Assembly: GCA_036345935.2 (NCBI GenBank)
Contig: JADWOT020000008.1
Span: 6,404,156-6,468,155, forward strand
Source of the DNA: Taenia hydatigena
Taxonomy: Eukaryota > Platyhelminthes > Cestoda > Cyclophyllidea > Taeniidae
Length of the DNA stretch: 64,000 nucleotides
Direction: 5' to 3'
Position numbers and translations under genes: made by a program. Shown one piece after another: positions 45,836-58,109 of this stretch; within the stretch, counting starts at the first letter, position 1, and each line of letters begins with the position of its first letter. The notes under the pieces were generated by a model. The model saw only the letters and a list, made by a program, of their open reading frames with translations. It made no database searches and was not told the DNA's origin.

Positions 45836-46480
45836 TTCGTGGTCGTAGTTAACGCGGGTGGATGGATAAGTAGGTGGGTGTTTGGAATGATAGGTGGGAA
45901 AAGAAGAGAAAATCGGTCACAGCAACAGGAGTACCAGTGGCGCAGTTTCTGAGATTAGGATAAATAATAATAATATCTTTTCCTTAGCAGGCATCGGTTC
46001 CTCCTCAGCGCTTACTCCGACAGCATTTGGTGGAAAATCGCAGTTTGCGAACGCCCCTTAATTGCTTTTACGATAAAAGCAATAAAAGAATTTGATCTAT
46101 TTGCTCTTTATTATACCACGGAAACAAACACACACATACACGGAGAGCGTGTCAATTCTTGCATGACGCCTGGATGGTGGGAGGAAGAGTGGGAGTTATG
46201 GAAGAAGCAGACCACGTGATTTCGGAAGCAAAAGTAAAGCATCGAAATGTAACCGAACAGTTGTCAAGGGAATAAATAAGTGCTACATTAAATGATTAAA
46301 ATAAGTGCATTTGGGTCGCTCTGACACTACGATGACGGTGAGGAAGACGACGCAGCGACCAGGCAGAATGTGGGCACACAGAATTGCTTCCTTTTCTCAT
46401 TACAGCTAATAAGTCCGTTGACAACTGAAAGGTATCCCCATTATCCCTGCCGGCTCACTACCAGTGCCAGATACATGCCA
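45836..46480. repeat. Shortened, partly inverted copy of 43.15-44.3 kb
   Basis: Contains two direct pieces and one inverted piece of the 43.15-44.29 kb block. The hairpin ATTGCTTTTA-CGA-TAAAAGCAAT at 46,061-46,083 has ten perfect base pairs, three more than its partner. Confidence 0.75.
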
Positions 46481-46912
46481 CCAGTTAACAAAGCACCAAC
46501 TACCGAGCACCAGTTCAGTAGCATTGACATCCTACTTCAAGATTTAAGCGGATTTCACTCTACGTGCCCTCCTCCATCTCCCATCCTCTTCTTTTTCCCC
46601 TTCTTCCACTTAACAGACGGTCGAACACTCTACACAAGGCAAGACTGGATTCGACACTTCTCCTTTCAATCAACTTTCACACCATTTATTTGCCCACACT
46701 CCACGGAGTGTCCATAGTCATGAGGCCGCATCACAAAGCAATCCAGCAATCACCGCCTCAGTGGCAGCAAATCCCTGCTGCCAGAGGCAACGCCTAGACA
46801 AACTGGGCTTCGTCTGTTTCACAGGAATGTTCATCACCACACCCAGTAATAGTGGTTGCGTCGCCTAGATAACCACGCTAACTGCAGTTGGTTGTTTTAA
46901 CAAATCAGTATC
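46481..46912. other. No recognised gene
   Basis: Short frames only. Confidence 0.4.
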
Positions 46913-47232
46913 TCCTCCTCCTCCTCCTCCTCTTTAATAACCACAAGATGCAACTGTCCTTCATCAACTTTATTCCTTTAAATGCAAAAAGCATTCTTGC
47001 TAGCTTTGATTTGGTGGTATGAAACACATGCCACGCGTACATGTACTACGTAACAGGGAGAATGGTCCCAATAAATGGTAATACAAACGCATCCTCGAAA
47101 GGTTCAGTCACTTTGTGAGAGTCCAGATGCATTGATACACTCCATATTCCTGAAGCAGAACGAATAGCTTGATCCATTCTGAGCATGAAAGTACCAAAAT
47201 AATATCACAAATGGACACAAAAGACCTGGTAT
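46913..47232 (-). pseudogene. Copy of the membrane-anchored C-terminal exon, inactivated
   Basis: Direct duplicate of 56,800-57,113, beginning with a short (TCC)n run and the same AATAAA-containing 3' flank. The minus-strand frame keeps RMDQAIRSASGIWS and FIGTIL but has TAG where the partner has Trp, and the partner's stop codon is changed. It lies at the inner end of arm 2, so the arm is flanked on both sides by this unit. Confidence 0.6.
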
Positions 47233-47773
47233 CTACTACTGCTATTATGCCTTAATCTCTTTCCGCAGGTATGGAGGTGTTGTTGTTGTGGGAGGGTGGC
47301 AGTTAATTTATTGCAGACTGGATGTGTGACGAGTAGTTGTGCATAATCTCAGAAGAGGTAAGTAAGCAAGTAAGTGAGTAGGTCTCCACTGTTGAGTGTG
47401 TGGGGCGCGAACTGGTGAAGAGGTGTGGTGCTGCTCCTACTACCACCACTACTACTACTACTACTACTACTGCGACAGCCTCGAGAATTAGAATGGATTG
47501 AAAAGGAGTAAGTAGGTTGGTGTGAAGAGAAGAGAGTTGGAAGGGTGGGATGGGGGGCGTTTGGGTAGGAAACCGAGATGGTTTCCAACTTCTCTTGTGG
47601 ACTAATTGCTTTTTGGCGGGGGTATGTATGTTGTGGTGTACCGATGGGGTAAACTTGCGGTAGTCCCTCGTGTTGGCATCAGGGTTTGGTCTGCCTTAGT
47701 TGATCTGTGCTTTGCTCCTAGAAGGAAAGGCAAGATAGCATTTTCATCTTACAACTCTTTTTCAATCTTGCAG

Positions 47774-48041
47774 GTGCAATGTGTCCAGGATACCAGGAGG
47801 ATGGAGGTGGGAGAGTAGTCTACGGCACGTCGACAGATGGTTGGACGCGGCTGCACCAAATCAAGAGGCGGGTCAATCTTTCCATGCTTCGCCTCCTCCA
47901 CAGGGCCCTGCTCTTGCCAACACCGTTGCTGCCACTGCTGCTGCGTATGCCTGGACGTCGCCGACGGGGACATTCATTCATCCAGCGATTCCTATCGCAG
48001 CAACAGTTTGGAAAGTCCTTTACATTCATTATCTGTTGTAA
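47774..48041 (+). CDS. Candidate Ala/Pro-rich exon in arm 2 (unrecognised)
   Basis: Mirror of 8,644-8,904. Begins after TTGCAG and reads through a segment with ANTVAATAAAYAWTSPTG. See the arm 1 copy; there is no independent support because the arms are nearly identical. Confidence 0.2.
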
Positions 48042-49691
48042 TGGCGTCCACCCATCTGTAAAAATTATTGTCGCCTTTCTGCTGCACGTGGAGACACAAG
48101 AGCTTCAAGTTTCTACAGACCCACTGTGGATGATGTGTTTTGTCTATGTGTACAAGTGAATTATCCATTTCAAGTGTCTTGCATTTCATGGATTTATGTA
48201 AAGCCTCTATGCAGCTAACTTGGTCATTGAAACGCAAATACTCTCTTGACTTTGAAAAGTAAACAAAACCAGACCAAAGGTGATGTGCTCGCAGCAAATT
48301 ACATCAATGTTGGCTTCTAGAGTTGGTTTTTCTACAAAAACAGGCTGGTGGGGTGTTGTTTTTGCGTTTATCAGGTTCCTTGCATCCTGAGAAGGTAGGA
48401 AAGCTTGTAGAAAAATACAAAAAAGTATTTTCTCCCTTAAAGTACTAGTAGTAATCAGTGTTTGCGGTTGAGGTAGTCGGCAGAAAGGCTTAAATGTATT
48501 TAAAGGTGTAGATGTCATTGTTACCAACTGTAATGACGGAGGGAACGCTAACATTCTCACTAATGCGAAAGCCTAACTTGGCACTAGAAAAGGGCGGATT
48601 GGTGAGCACTTTTGGAAGACCGTCACCCTAACTTCGCAAAGTCGTTGGATGGGAAATGTAGCGATTAGGTGTTGTTAAGAGCGATTGAATCAGTCCTTCC
48701 CAGTAGTGAGGGACGATGCTTTGAAATGTGCATATTGCATAGTGGTTGGTGGAGACTGTTCCAGCAAGTGGTGCAGTGTATTGGAGAAAGTTGTGACTCT
48801 AACGGTGAAGGAAACAACTTTGCTAGCAGAAATGTGAGATTGTGTCTGGTCTGGCTCCACCCGAGTGTGTGACCAAGGTGTGGCTCTGATGGGAAGCAGT
48901 GCTTAAGTAATGTTCTCGCCTAGATTCGCTCAATTTCATTAGTTGTAGAAAAGTGGCCAAAATTGTGCGGGTATGATGGGGTGGAAATCTCAATCATAAA
49001 TGAGTATTTTGTGCTCGGTTATGCCGTCTTACAAAGGGTGGTAGTAGTGGAGGTGTACATTTGGTTGGAATCATCGTCCCTTTTGGGTGTTGTGAAGATG
49101 TGAAAGTGAATGAGGAAATAGTGGTGTGTCAGAAGTGATGGAAATGGTCTCATTTGCACGTTTAGCGAGCCAAAGCGGAGGAAACAAATTGGCAAGAAAT
49201 CGCATGCACTCATCATTTGTGTATTTTATTTGATTCAAAATGGCATGCGACGCTGAAGCGCTAGCACAATGTTCCCTATGCGCACACAGAGGATCGTGCG
49301 ATGGTAAATCCGGTCCTTAATTACCAAAATTCTCAGTGACCACTTTTGGTCCTGGGTGGGCGCTTTGGATCTAGCGGATTCAAACAAAGAGAAAGTGGGG
49401 GCATGAGAAATCACCGACGATATGGAGAGGGAGGAAAAGTAGGAAATACGTTAGATTGTGAGCAAATTAAGGTGGTTCTAAGCGAATCAATCCTGCAATC
49501 AGCGCTCAAATGAAGCACCACCTCCGAATTGCAAGCTGAGGATGTTCGTTGCTACTACATGATGCTTGCAGCTGCGAGCGACTCGAATCCTATCCATTGC
49601 CTCCTCCACTTCCATAGGGTCTGCACCACAACCCAACATACACTACCACAATCCCCCATGCAGCAGGAAGGTACACTTTAACATCCTCCTC

Positions 49692-49923
49692 CATTCGTCT
49701 CACAAGACTCTTTATTCATCAATTTAACCATCAAAATCAGCCTTATCGATAGGAGGTGGTAAACGACTCACGAGCAGTTCGTATCCTCCCTCAGTAGGCT
49801 CTTACGCAGATCAAGTGTCGCCGTCGTTGCGCATAATGCCGATGCTTTTTAACCACAAGTCGTGGGTACATAATCCAACAACTCCATTGCGTTGCAGTAG
49901 CTGGATTCGAGGCACTTGAAACA
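49692..49923 (-). pseudogene. F-box (FBXO4-like) gene 3' end fragment, arm 2
   Basis: Mirror copy of 6,775-7,006, with the same tail segment and the same broken frames. It is adjacent to the point (49,625) used in the permuted junction at 37.9 kb. Confidence 0.45.
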
Positions 49924-52900
49924 CCGTAGCATTTGCAGCAGCAGTGCAGCAAGCCCAGCACTTCACCCGCGACGAACCTTGTGATGAACAATGAAAAAAT
50001 GGCTCAAGTCGCATATTTAAAATAAGTTTTTTTCGAATCACCGCTTCTTTGGTAGAGCCAACTCGTCCCTCTCGAATTCACTTTCAACACATTCTGCTCC
50101 AGTCACAACTGCAAATTTCTGGTTTGTAATGGATTCTCCACGGACTGTGAAGCTTAGTGGACTGGTGAATTGCAGGTGGGAGGTCAATCAGTGTCCAACA
50201 CTGTGGAATACGAAGCCATCAACTTTTGCGATTATCCCATTCAGTAGAGAGTGGCGTCCTTCGATGACATCCACCACGGATGGTGGCGCGCCAAGTAGTT
50301 GTTCTAGTCTCCATTATACCACCACAATCGGCCATTTAACCACATAGTATCAAAGAAGTGCAAAAAAGGCCTATCAACTGTTGCATCTACTATAATTAAG
50401 ATACTCAAGTACATCTAACCTCCTCACATTAAGAGTGATTGCAAGGACTTGTTTAGTTCCTGAGATTGGTAAGTTAAACAGAGTTGCGGAGTTAGATGAT
50501 GACACCGTGATGGAGAACTGGATATTGTGAGACAAATTTCACCAAGAAGAAGTGCGAGAGAGTGATGAATGAGGTGGGGAGGTGCCGCAATGTAGGAGTT
50601 GTCTGGTGAAGTACGATGCTGAAAAGTGATCCAATTTGACTGCATGAAGAATGAAGCAATAAATTTAATGGTTTAGTAGACAAAGGCGATGCGCAAACCT
50701 ATTTATCGTGTGTGACTTAGTGCACGATTTGGCCTGTCTTCATCCATGGGGATGGAAGAAGATGGAATTGGCAACGCGTTTCTGTTCCTTCGTCTTAATG
50801 CCATCCTGCTGGAACCTCAAAGAAACTGAGATCCATGATGCAAGTTGCCTTTGCGTTTCGGAGGCACGCCAATAAATCGGAAGTCGACCTTTACCTTCTC
50901 CTTCCACTCAAGTTTCAGTATAGTGACCTCACGAAGGCAGTGAATGCATCGTTTGACTTGGAATGTAGGTGCTGCAATTGCGCCCGAATCCATTCGAGAC
51001 TGCTTTCGCTAAAGGAGACAACTTATCCCTTTCACACTTAGGCTTTCAAAGCTTGCATTTAGTGTTTTATCCATCCACCGACAATTTGATACGTGGATAG
51101 GTAAATGCGCAAATTTAAGGTTTATTTGTTTGTCTGGCATCTGTATGGTGCCTACTTTGGGTGTTTTGTCTCAATAAGACCAATATCGACTTCGCAGTAG
51201 GGGTACTTGATGCTCCACACAACGACCAAACTGTAAAGAGAAGACTTCGACATGGAAGCAGTGGCAGTGCTTCATATGCCTCAAGCCCATTTCGAGGTGG
51301 TGTTACTTCTATTGCTAATTTCTCCTCTTTTGAATTTGATTGTTAAGAGTGGGGAAGAGGGACGACGGAAGGCGCACGGTGTTATTGGTGAATACGGTGT
51401 CGTCACACTGGTCTGGCAGTGAGGATTCCCGGCTCCTGCCCATGTGTTTCAGGTGCACGCCTGCTCACACATCGTGCCACATCGTCCCAGACAGCGTGAC
51501 TGCTCGTCTACATGGTTGAACACCGCCATCACGCCGTGGAGTTGGAGGTGAAATGCTAGCCCATCCGTCACTCCACCCTGCAGGAATACTAAAGGATCCA
51601 GTTGTTTGTATCCACTAAGAGGTTCGAATAAAAACACCTTTCATGGATTTTAAGGCGCTTTTGAATAACACATCTATAACATTCTCACAGTTAGCCCCAG
51701 AGAATAGGGAATCAGTCAACGATAACTGCCAATAACCAGAAATGAGTAGCACAATTTAGCAGGTTCAAGTTAATGCAATCATCACAATCGCCTGCAGCCA
51801 AAATGGTAGCGACCCTGCAACTTAGTGAGTAGAACTTCTCTTCACACAATGTATTTCAAAAAAGATTCAAGTGGGACATTCCCTGCCTGAAAGGATAATG
51901 GTCGTTTTGGCTGTTTAAAATGTTTGTTGAAACGATTATTGAAAGGCCTCACCCACCAGACTGATTGACTGTCCGACTGACCCACCGAAAGAGGCCGAAT
52001 GCCAGCCAAGCAAGTCCAACCAAATAAAGGGTGTACACAATGTTGCATAGCTGCTTCTTCAGCTTATCGGCTACTTGTGCTTCATTTCACATGAAATCTC
52101 GTACGGACATCCCTGATGGAGAGAGCTAAAATCGCCTGTCTTCAGAATGCCTATTTCATGTGAACACTTGTTGTCACTACTGTCTCGTCCAGCCATATTC
52201 TCCCCCCTAAAGTCAATAACGGTGATTAAATCATATCAATAGCATCCATGATGTGCTTTACTTCACTTAACTTCCGTTAATTTCTTTGCATTGGGAAAAG
52301 TTAATCACGCGGTCTCCTACTATTCCTACTAATATATGGCAGTTTAAGACTACAACCATTTTTGGTCTACTTTACTAACTTGCAATGCGATGAAAACCAT
52401 CTCTTTTGAACATGTTTGTCAACTGTGGCTTTACTTGGCTCATGCTGACCTTTAGCGCCAACCATTCATCCCCTGTCAACTCCTCACTTTCTGCTAATCA
52501 TAGCCTTCTAGTGGGGGAAACCATCCCCTTTTCGAGACAAAGATTTAAGAATGTGCAACATTGTTCAACAGGTAATTGCTCGGATTGCGTTTCCTTTCGT
52601 CTGAGTTCTGCAAAATTGATGGTATCAAGTTGAAAGCAGAGCGGACAAAGATTGTTGCCAAATTGATGAACTCTCTCTCTAGGATTTGGTATCCAAGTGA
52701 CATGGCTTTCGGACATGCGTCTCTACTTCCTGCTCGACGACTAATTGAGCTAAAGCGGTGAAATGTAAGTCAACCTTAGTTTCAGTGGATTATTCAGTCT
52801 CGATGGCGTTCACGTATAGGGCCAAGCCAAAAGCATAGGATCAGCAAAGTGTTCTTACGATCAGTGTGTTAACAGAGGCTAGTTTTAGCAGTTTTCCAAA

Positions 52901-55900
52901 TCCATGCTTGTTTGTGAGGGTGCGTCGACAACGTCCTTACCATAATAATAGACCTGACGTTTGATGCTCCAACCTAACCACATGTATTTGAGGCCAGGTA
53001 AGCAGAATACGCAGGAGCATACGCGAACAGTAAAATTATGATGAGCGGGACAGAGTAATGGTGACAATTTCCCTTCCTCGGTGGTTGCTAGCCTCGATCA
53101 TTAATTTTTGGGCGTTTTCCATCACGAAATTCGTGTTCGCTTAACATTATTTGCTGGGAAAGTGTATTCAGTGTGCTTCTCTGCGCCTTTCCAAAGTCCA
53201 CAGTTCCTTTTCTATCAGTAATCTGCAACCATTGATTCCAACACGAGGTCGGGTTTCGCAGTTATCGACCTGAGCATGATCAAATGCCACTTGTTAATAA
53301 GTAGTAAAGCAACGATGACGCAGACACAAGACTAGCAATTACAGTGTTACCCAACTTAGATACACCAACCCATTCCTTAACCAAATGGATCATGTTTGAG
53401 CTTAAGCGACCCGTTGCATCTGACAACCACCCAGAGTACTCATCTTGGTAGTCGTCAGTTACGCACATTACTTTATTCTAAACCGTGGTGCTATTGATTC
53501 GCAATGTCAACACAAGCACTTGACACATGATGATTCGCTGCAATGTCGACAATTACGACGTCGGTGGGATGAGGAGCGCAGATTGCTTTAACGCTAACGT
53601 AGGAGTCTCATTCCATTGAATGATGGAACAAGTAAACAGGGCCCAGAATTCGCATGGATGCAAGCATAGTGGATCCAGGCTTTTGGGTGCTTAGTCCTTC
53701 CTACAGGCGGTAGGCGTCTCATCGGGCTTGACATTGAGCAGTTGAATATGCGGTCGCACAATCCCAGACGCTCAGTGGTCACTTTTCGGCTTTCTTCTGC
53801 ATAAGTTCCTTTTCAACTACCCGTGATTAACCACCAATCTCCCTACTTGGCATCTGCAATGCGCGTTTCTAATATGGTCCAAATTCACTTAAACAGAACA
53901 TCGTATGAATTGCCAAAAGTAAGTGATTCCACTGCGTCACGTACACACGTACATTTTGGTTGTGGTCTCAACGTCACAGCTAATCAGTCAGCCTAGAACT
54001 ATCAAATGAGCAAATAAGTTTGGGGGACAGTGATCATGAGGAGGAAGTGGCCTCCAAATCCATTGTGGTGCGATGAAAGGAAGATAAATTCATAGCTAAT
54101 TATAATGGCAAGTTAAATGTGAAAATAAGCTGAGGAAATTGGAACCAACTATTATTAAGTAGTTGTTAAATAAATTAATTGCCTAAGAGGAAAGTCAATC
54201 TGTAAGACACCGGCGACATGGGAAAGGGATGAGTTTATCAGATTAGTAGTGCTCCTGTCTACTTATGTTTGCTGTCTCAGCGGTGCATTCTCAGCACAAA
54301 TGTGATTTCCCTTTGTGTTGCGGTTAATGTTGAGGCACTACTTAATGATGCGGAGCCGTCGTGCCAACCAGGATGTCGCGCTGGCAGGAAGCGAATTCAC
54401 TTGTGATTCGGGTCATGTTTTTGTCCACTGCTATGCTTGTTAGTACTTGTAATCACTCCATTTCGACTCTCACCCCGACAGTTCGATTCCGAATCGCTAT
54501 CGCGAGGGCAGTTTAGATGAGCGACACAAGAGACAATGGAATGTCATAGTTCAGTTGGTTCACATCAATTACTCGGCCAAATTTTATCAGCCTTCTTTAC
54601 TCATCCTCCTTGGGATTGGTTTTTAGCTTACCTCTGTAAGCAAAGTCACGATTCCCATTCCGGAGGACACTGAAGATAGCAATACACATAGTAGTGACAT
54701 TTACGAGAAAGTGGATGGCGGGATTGGCAGCCGATTCAGTGAGGAAGAGAGGTCGACCGTGTGCCAGTGATGTATGAGAAAACTGTGCTGATTTTTCTTA
54801 CACAATGCATTCATGAACGCCATGCATTGCTGATCTTATTGCATCGTCCCAGAGTCGGGAACAGATGATCAATGGCATTATCTGGAGGAAGGTATTCAAA
54901 TCTCTCCATTTCGACACAGATTCTCCACGCCACTTGCGTCACTGATGTGCATTGCATCACATATAATGCATCCACTTTTGCGGCATTCATAATTAAGCAT
55001 TAAGCAGCATAAAATATTGCTCCCTTCAACCTGTACTACGGTTGATCACAACTGTGCCTCTCTCAGAGTTTACGGCTAGTCTGAATATCTGTAATGATTG
55101 TTCTCTCTTCGGTCTGCCACATGTCAATGTCGTCCTAATTTGCACCCAAATTGCTGTGCAGTTTTATTTCTCCCACATCATTCTATCAAGCAGGCCCATC
55201 ATCATCGTACAACTTACAAAACGTGCACGACTGGCGAGGCCAAATGACACGCACGCACACACACGTGTGGGCTGTGGTTACACGGGCCTCCTCCCCTGAC
55301 TGGGACGACCTCACACACTGCACACACTAATCCAACAGGCCGGCTGACGCCCACGTCTAATGTGTCAGCGCGTTTCAAGGCCAACACCATCACTTATGCC
55401 TTATTACATTCAGCTATTTAGTCTCAAACGCAGACACTCATCCACCCACAAGTAACATCCACTCCATCTCACAACACGACCACCATCACTGCCCTTTCAG
55501 ATTGCATTTCAAATTCACATTCCAATAGCTGCGTCACGTCAGCGAGCAGCATTGTTTCCTAACTGGTTCCGGTAAACGTGTCCACTTGTGTCTAGAAGGA
55601 CAGCATAGCCACTGTTTGAGGTAACGCTGGAGGGACTGAGACAGTCCATAGCCACATCAGCCACCAAGACTACAGTCCTTGCTCAATCACACTCTCCCTT
55701 CCACCCCCAACACTTCACACCCCTTCCCTCTCAAACATTCTACACCGCAACCTAGCGTACACTGATAGGATGTCGATGCCAAAGTTCTTGCAAATCTCCT
55801 AATGATCATCAACGTCAGCGAATGCGAATGGAGTAGATGCAGCCATCGTGACTTGTGTCTTGGTTTTGCCGATCTCTGTGGTCGAGGCGTCACCACGAAG

Positions 55901-56503
55901 GCGGTGGTGAAAGGACTTTCCTCAAAGCATCCACTTTATTTGCGAATTGATATTTGTTGGCCTAGTTGTCTACAAGAAGAACGTGGTCTACGGAATTGAA
56001 CGCCGGAATAATTTGTGTTCGCCTCTTCGGAGTTAGTGGAATGCCTCCAGACAAGAGATTTGGGATGATGTCGAGACCATTCACGGTTAGGGTTTGAGCC
56101 TTCAGGACAGGTTTTTAATGGGTGCTCCCGGTTATTTTTGATACAGTATCTTCCATTATTCAGAAATCGGTGAACGGCGTCGAGGCCAAGGATTTAGCGT
56201 GTCTCGATGATTACTGGGTTAGAAGTCACTTCAGACTTATTTACAATTGACCCGCACTCACGGTACTTGTATAGGCGAAATCATTGGCCATTGAGCCTGA
56301 ACGCAGACTCAACTGATCACCCAGATGAGCTGGCAGACAAGTGGCAAAGTTGGAGGATGTTGCTGTGTCGTAGGGTGCGGGAATCTTACCCAAATTGGAA
56401 GCTATTCCTCTCTCAGCAGAGAGAATTGTAAGAGAGTTGTAAGTTCTTAAGGGCACTGGATGAATTGCGCCATTGAACTGCTCATTGGTAGTGGGCGCTC
56501 ATG

Positions 56504-56812
56504 CTCCTCCTCCTCCTCCTCCTCCTCCTCCTCCTCCTCCTCCTCCTCCTCCTCCTCCTCTCCTCCTCCTGCCTCCCCTCCTCCTCCTCCTCCTCCTCCT
56601 CTCTCCTCCTCCTCCTGCCTCCTCCTCCTCTCCTCCTCCTCCTCCTCTTCCTCCTCCTCCTCCTCCTCCTCCTCTCCTCCTCCTCCTCCTCCTCCTCTCC
56701 TCCTCTCCTCGCTCCTCCTCCTCCCTCCTCCTCGCTCGTCCTCCTCGCTCCTCCTCCTCCTCCTCCTCCTCCTCCTCCTCCTCCTCCTCCTCCTCCTCCT
56801 CCTCCTCCTCTT
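56504..56812. repeat. Long interrupted (TCC)n tract
   Basis: About 300 bases of TCC repeats interrupted by TGCC, TCGC and CTTCC variants, pyrimidine-only over long stretches. It joins the outer end of arm 2 to the 3' flank of a membrane-protein exon. Its several long reading frames (poly-Pro, poly-Ser, poly-Glu) are artefacts of the repeat. Confidence 0.97.
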
Positions 56813-56846
56813 TAATAACCACAACATGCAACTGTCCTTCATCAAC

Positions 56847-56852
56847 TTTATT
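56847..56852 (-). promoter_or_regulatory. Polyadenylation signal AATAAA
   Basis: On the minus strand AATAAA lies about 30 bases after the TAG stop of the exon at 56,882. It is retained in the duplicate near 46,970. Confidence 0.45.
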
Positions 56853-56881
56853 CCTTTAAATGCAAAAAGTATTCTTGCTAG

Positions 56882-57090
56882 CTACGATTTGGTGGTATGA
56901 AACACATGCCACGCGTACATGTGCCACGTAACAAGGAGAATGGTCCCAATAAATAGCAATACAATCGCATCCTCAGAAGGTTCAGTCACTTTTTGAGAGT
57001 CCAGATGCATTGATGCGCTCCATATTCCTGAAGCAGAACGAATAGCTTGATCCATTCTGTGCATGAAAGTACCACAATAATATCTCAAAT
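56882..57090 (-). CDS. C-terminal exon with a membrane segment (unrecognised)
   Basis: An open frame reading FMHRMDQAIRSASGIWSAS, then a hydrophobic AIVLLFIGTILLVTW span and a short His-rich tail ending in TAG at 56,882-56,884, followed by AATAAA. A diverged duplicate at 46.9-47.2 kb conserves the frame except for one nonsense change and a lost stop. The layout is that of the last exon of a small single-pass membrane protein. The upstream exon was not found: similarity between the copies stops near 57,113. Confidence 0.4.
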
Positions 57091-57113
57091 GGAGACACAA
57101 AAAAGCTAGTATC

Positions 57114-57753
57114 TATGCTCCCAACTTAGCTTTGACATCAAGGGCTCTTCAGTTTTTATTGCAATGGCGCCAAATCGGCAGTTCTTCAAGCTCATTCATC
57201 CATGCCTCCACTCATTCACTATGAATGGGCCCAGAGACTAACATAATCCACCCTTATCACTGCTCCGAGTGGCAAAAGAGAAGGCACTCATTCCTTTACA
57301 ATAGTTGGTCACCAATCAAGAGTAAAGCTATGCATTTGTATGAGAGGAGAAGCAAAACCACGCAACACGCAACAAAATGCAAAAGTCGGTCATTAATTTA
57401 CAAACTTAAACGACCTTACTATCGCAGTTAATCGAATTATGGAAAGCCATTAAAAATGTCAAAATTATCGCAAGCTGCACCAAGTCATTGAAAAACTACG
57501 AGCACAATCCAATTGCTGTTTGAATTACACCCTAGTTCTTTTAAAATTTAATATTATTTGTGTGGATACATAAATAGCTAATGTTTGTTGTTGATTCCCT
57601 CATCTTCACGCACTTTGTGTATCGTTTAATTGATGCATTCACTTCCTAAATTCTGCGTAAAAGCGAAACTGTTGCTGCATGTACTTATTGTTGTCTAATC
57701 AAAATACACACAAATAAGAGGTTGTTTGTTTAATTTAGCGAACGAACTTCGAA
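57114..57753. other. No recognised gene
   Basis: AT-rich; no repeat relationship noticed. Confidence 0.4.
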
Positions 57754-58015
57754 GTGATTGGCCAGACTTGTACACGGCATTATGACTGTTTTGTCTTCAT
57801 GATGGACTCAGAATTCTCCTCGAAGCACGATCGCGTTGACCTCCTCGACATTATAGCACCGTATCAGATGCTAATCTTAGCGGTCGTGACAGTCCGCGAC
57901 GTGCATACCTTCTTCCCCAGCATACGCGCCATCTGTCACGAATACTATGATTAGCATCTGATGCGGTGCCATGATGTTGAGGAGACCAACGAGATCGTCA
58001 GACAACAAATGCTGT
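57754..58015 (+). pseudogene. F-box/FBXO4-like fragment folded as a hairpin
   Basis: 57,775-57,900 reads HYDCFVFMMDSEF and LLDIIAPYQMLILAVVT on the plus strand. 57,935-58,010 carries the same segment on the minus strand (SDDLVGLLNIMAPHQMLI). The two halves form an imperfect inverted repeat of about 65 bases per arm (roughly 80 percent identical by eye) with a loop of about 40 bases. Confidence 0.55.
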
Positions 58016-58109
58016 CAGAGGTTGGCAATCTGGTTAGTATTTGGTACATTATTATTAGGCTTGATTGGTTAGTTGTTGTGGGGTCTTTTAAATGTCGATT
58101 TGCTCCCTT

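Larger units (their letters stand above)
47233..56503 (-). repeat. Arm 2 of the large inverted duplication
   Basis: Reverse complement of 213-9,452 over its whole length, with sparse substitutions and a net 31-base size drift. It contains mirror copies of everything listed for arm 1. It ends outward in the TCC tract and inward at the duplicated C-terminal-exon unit, whereas arm 1 continues inward into a different repeat. Confidence 0.95.

Noticed and set aside
56447..56900. Five overlapping frames of 100-146 codons on both strands
   Set aside because: They are translations of the TCC/GGA tract (poly-Pro, poly-Ser, poly-Leu, poly-Glu), open in every frame, so not genes.
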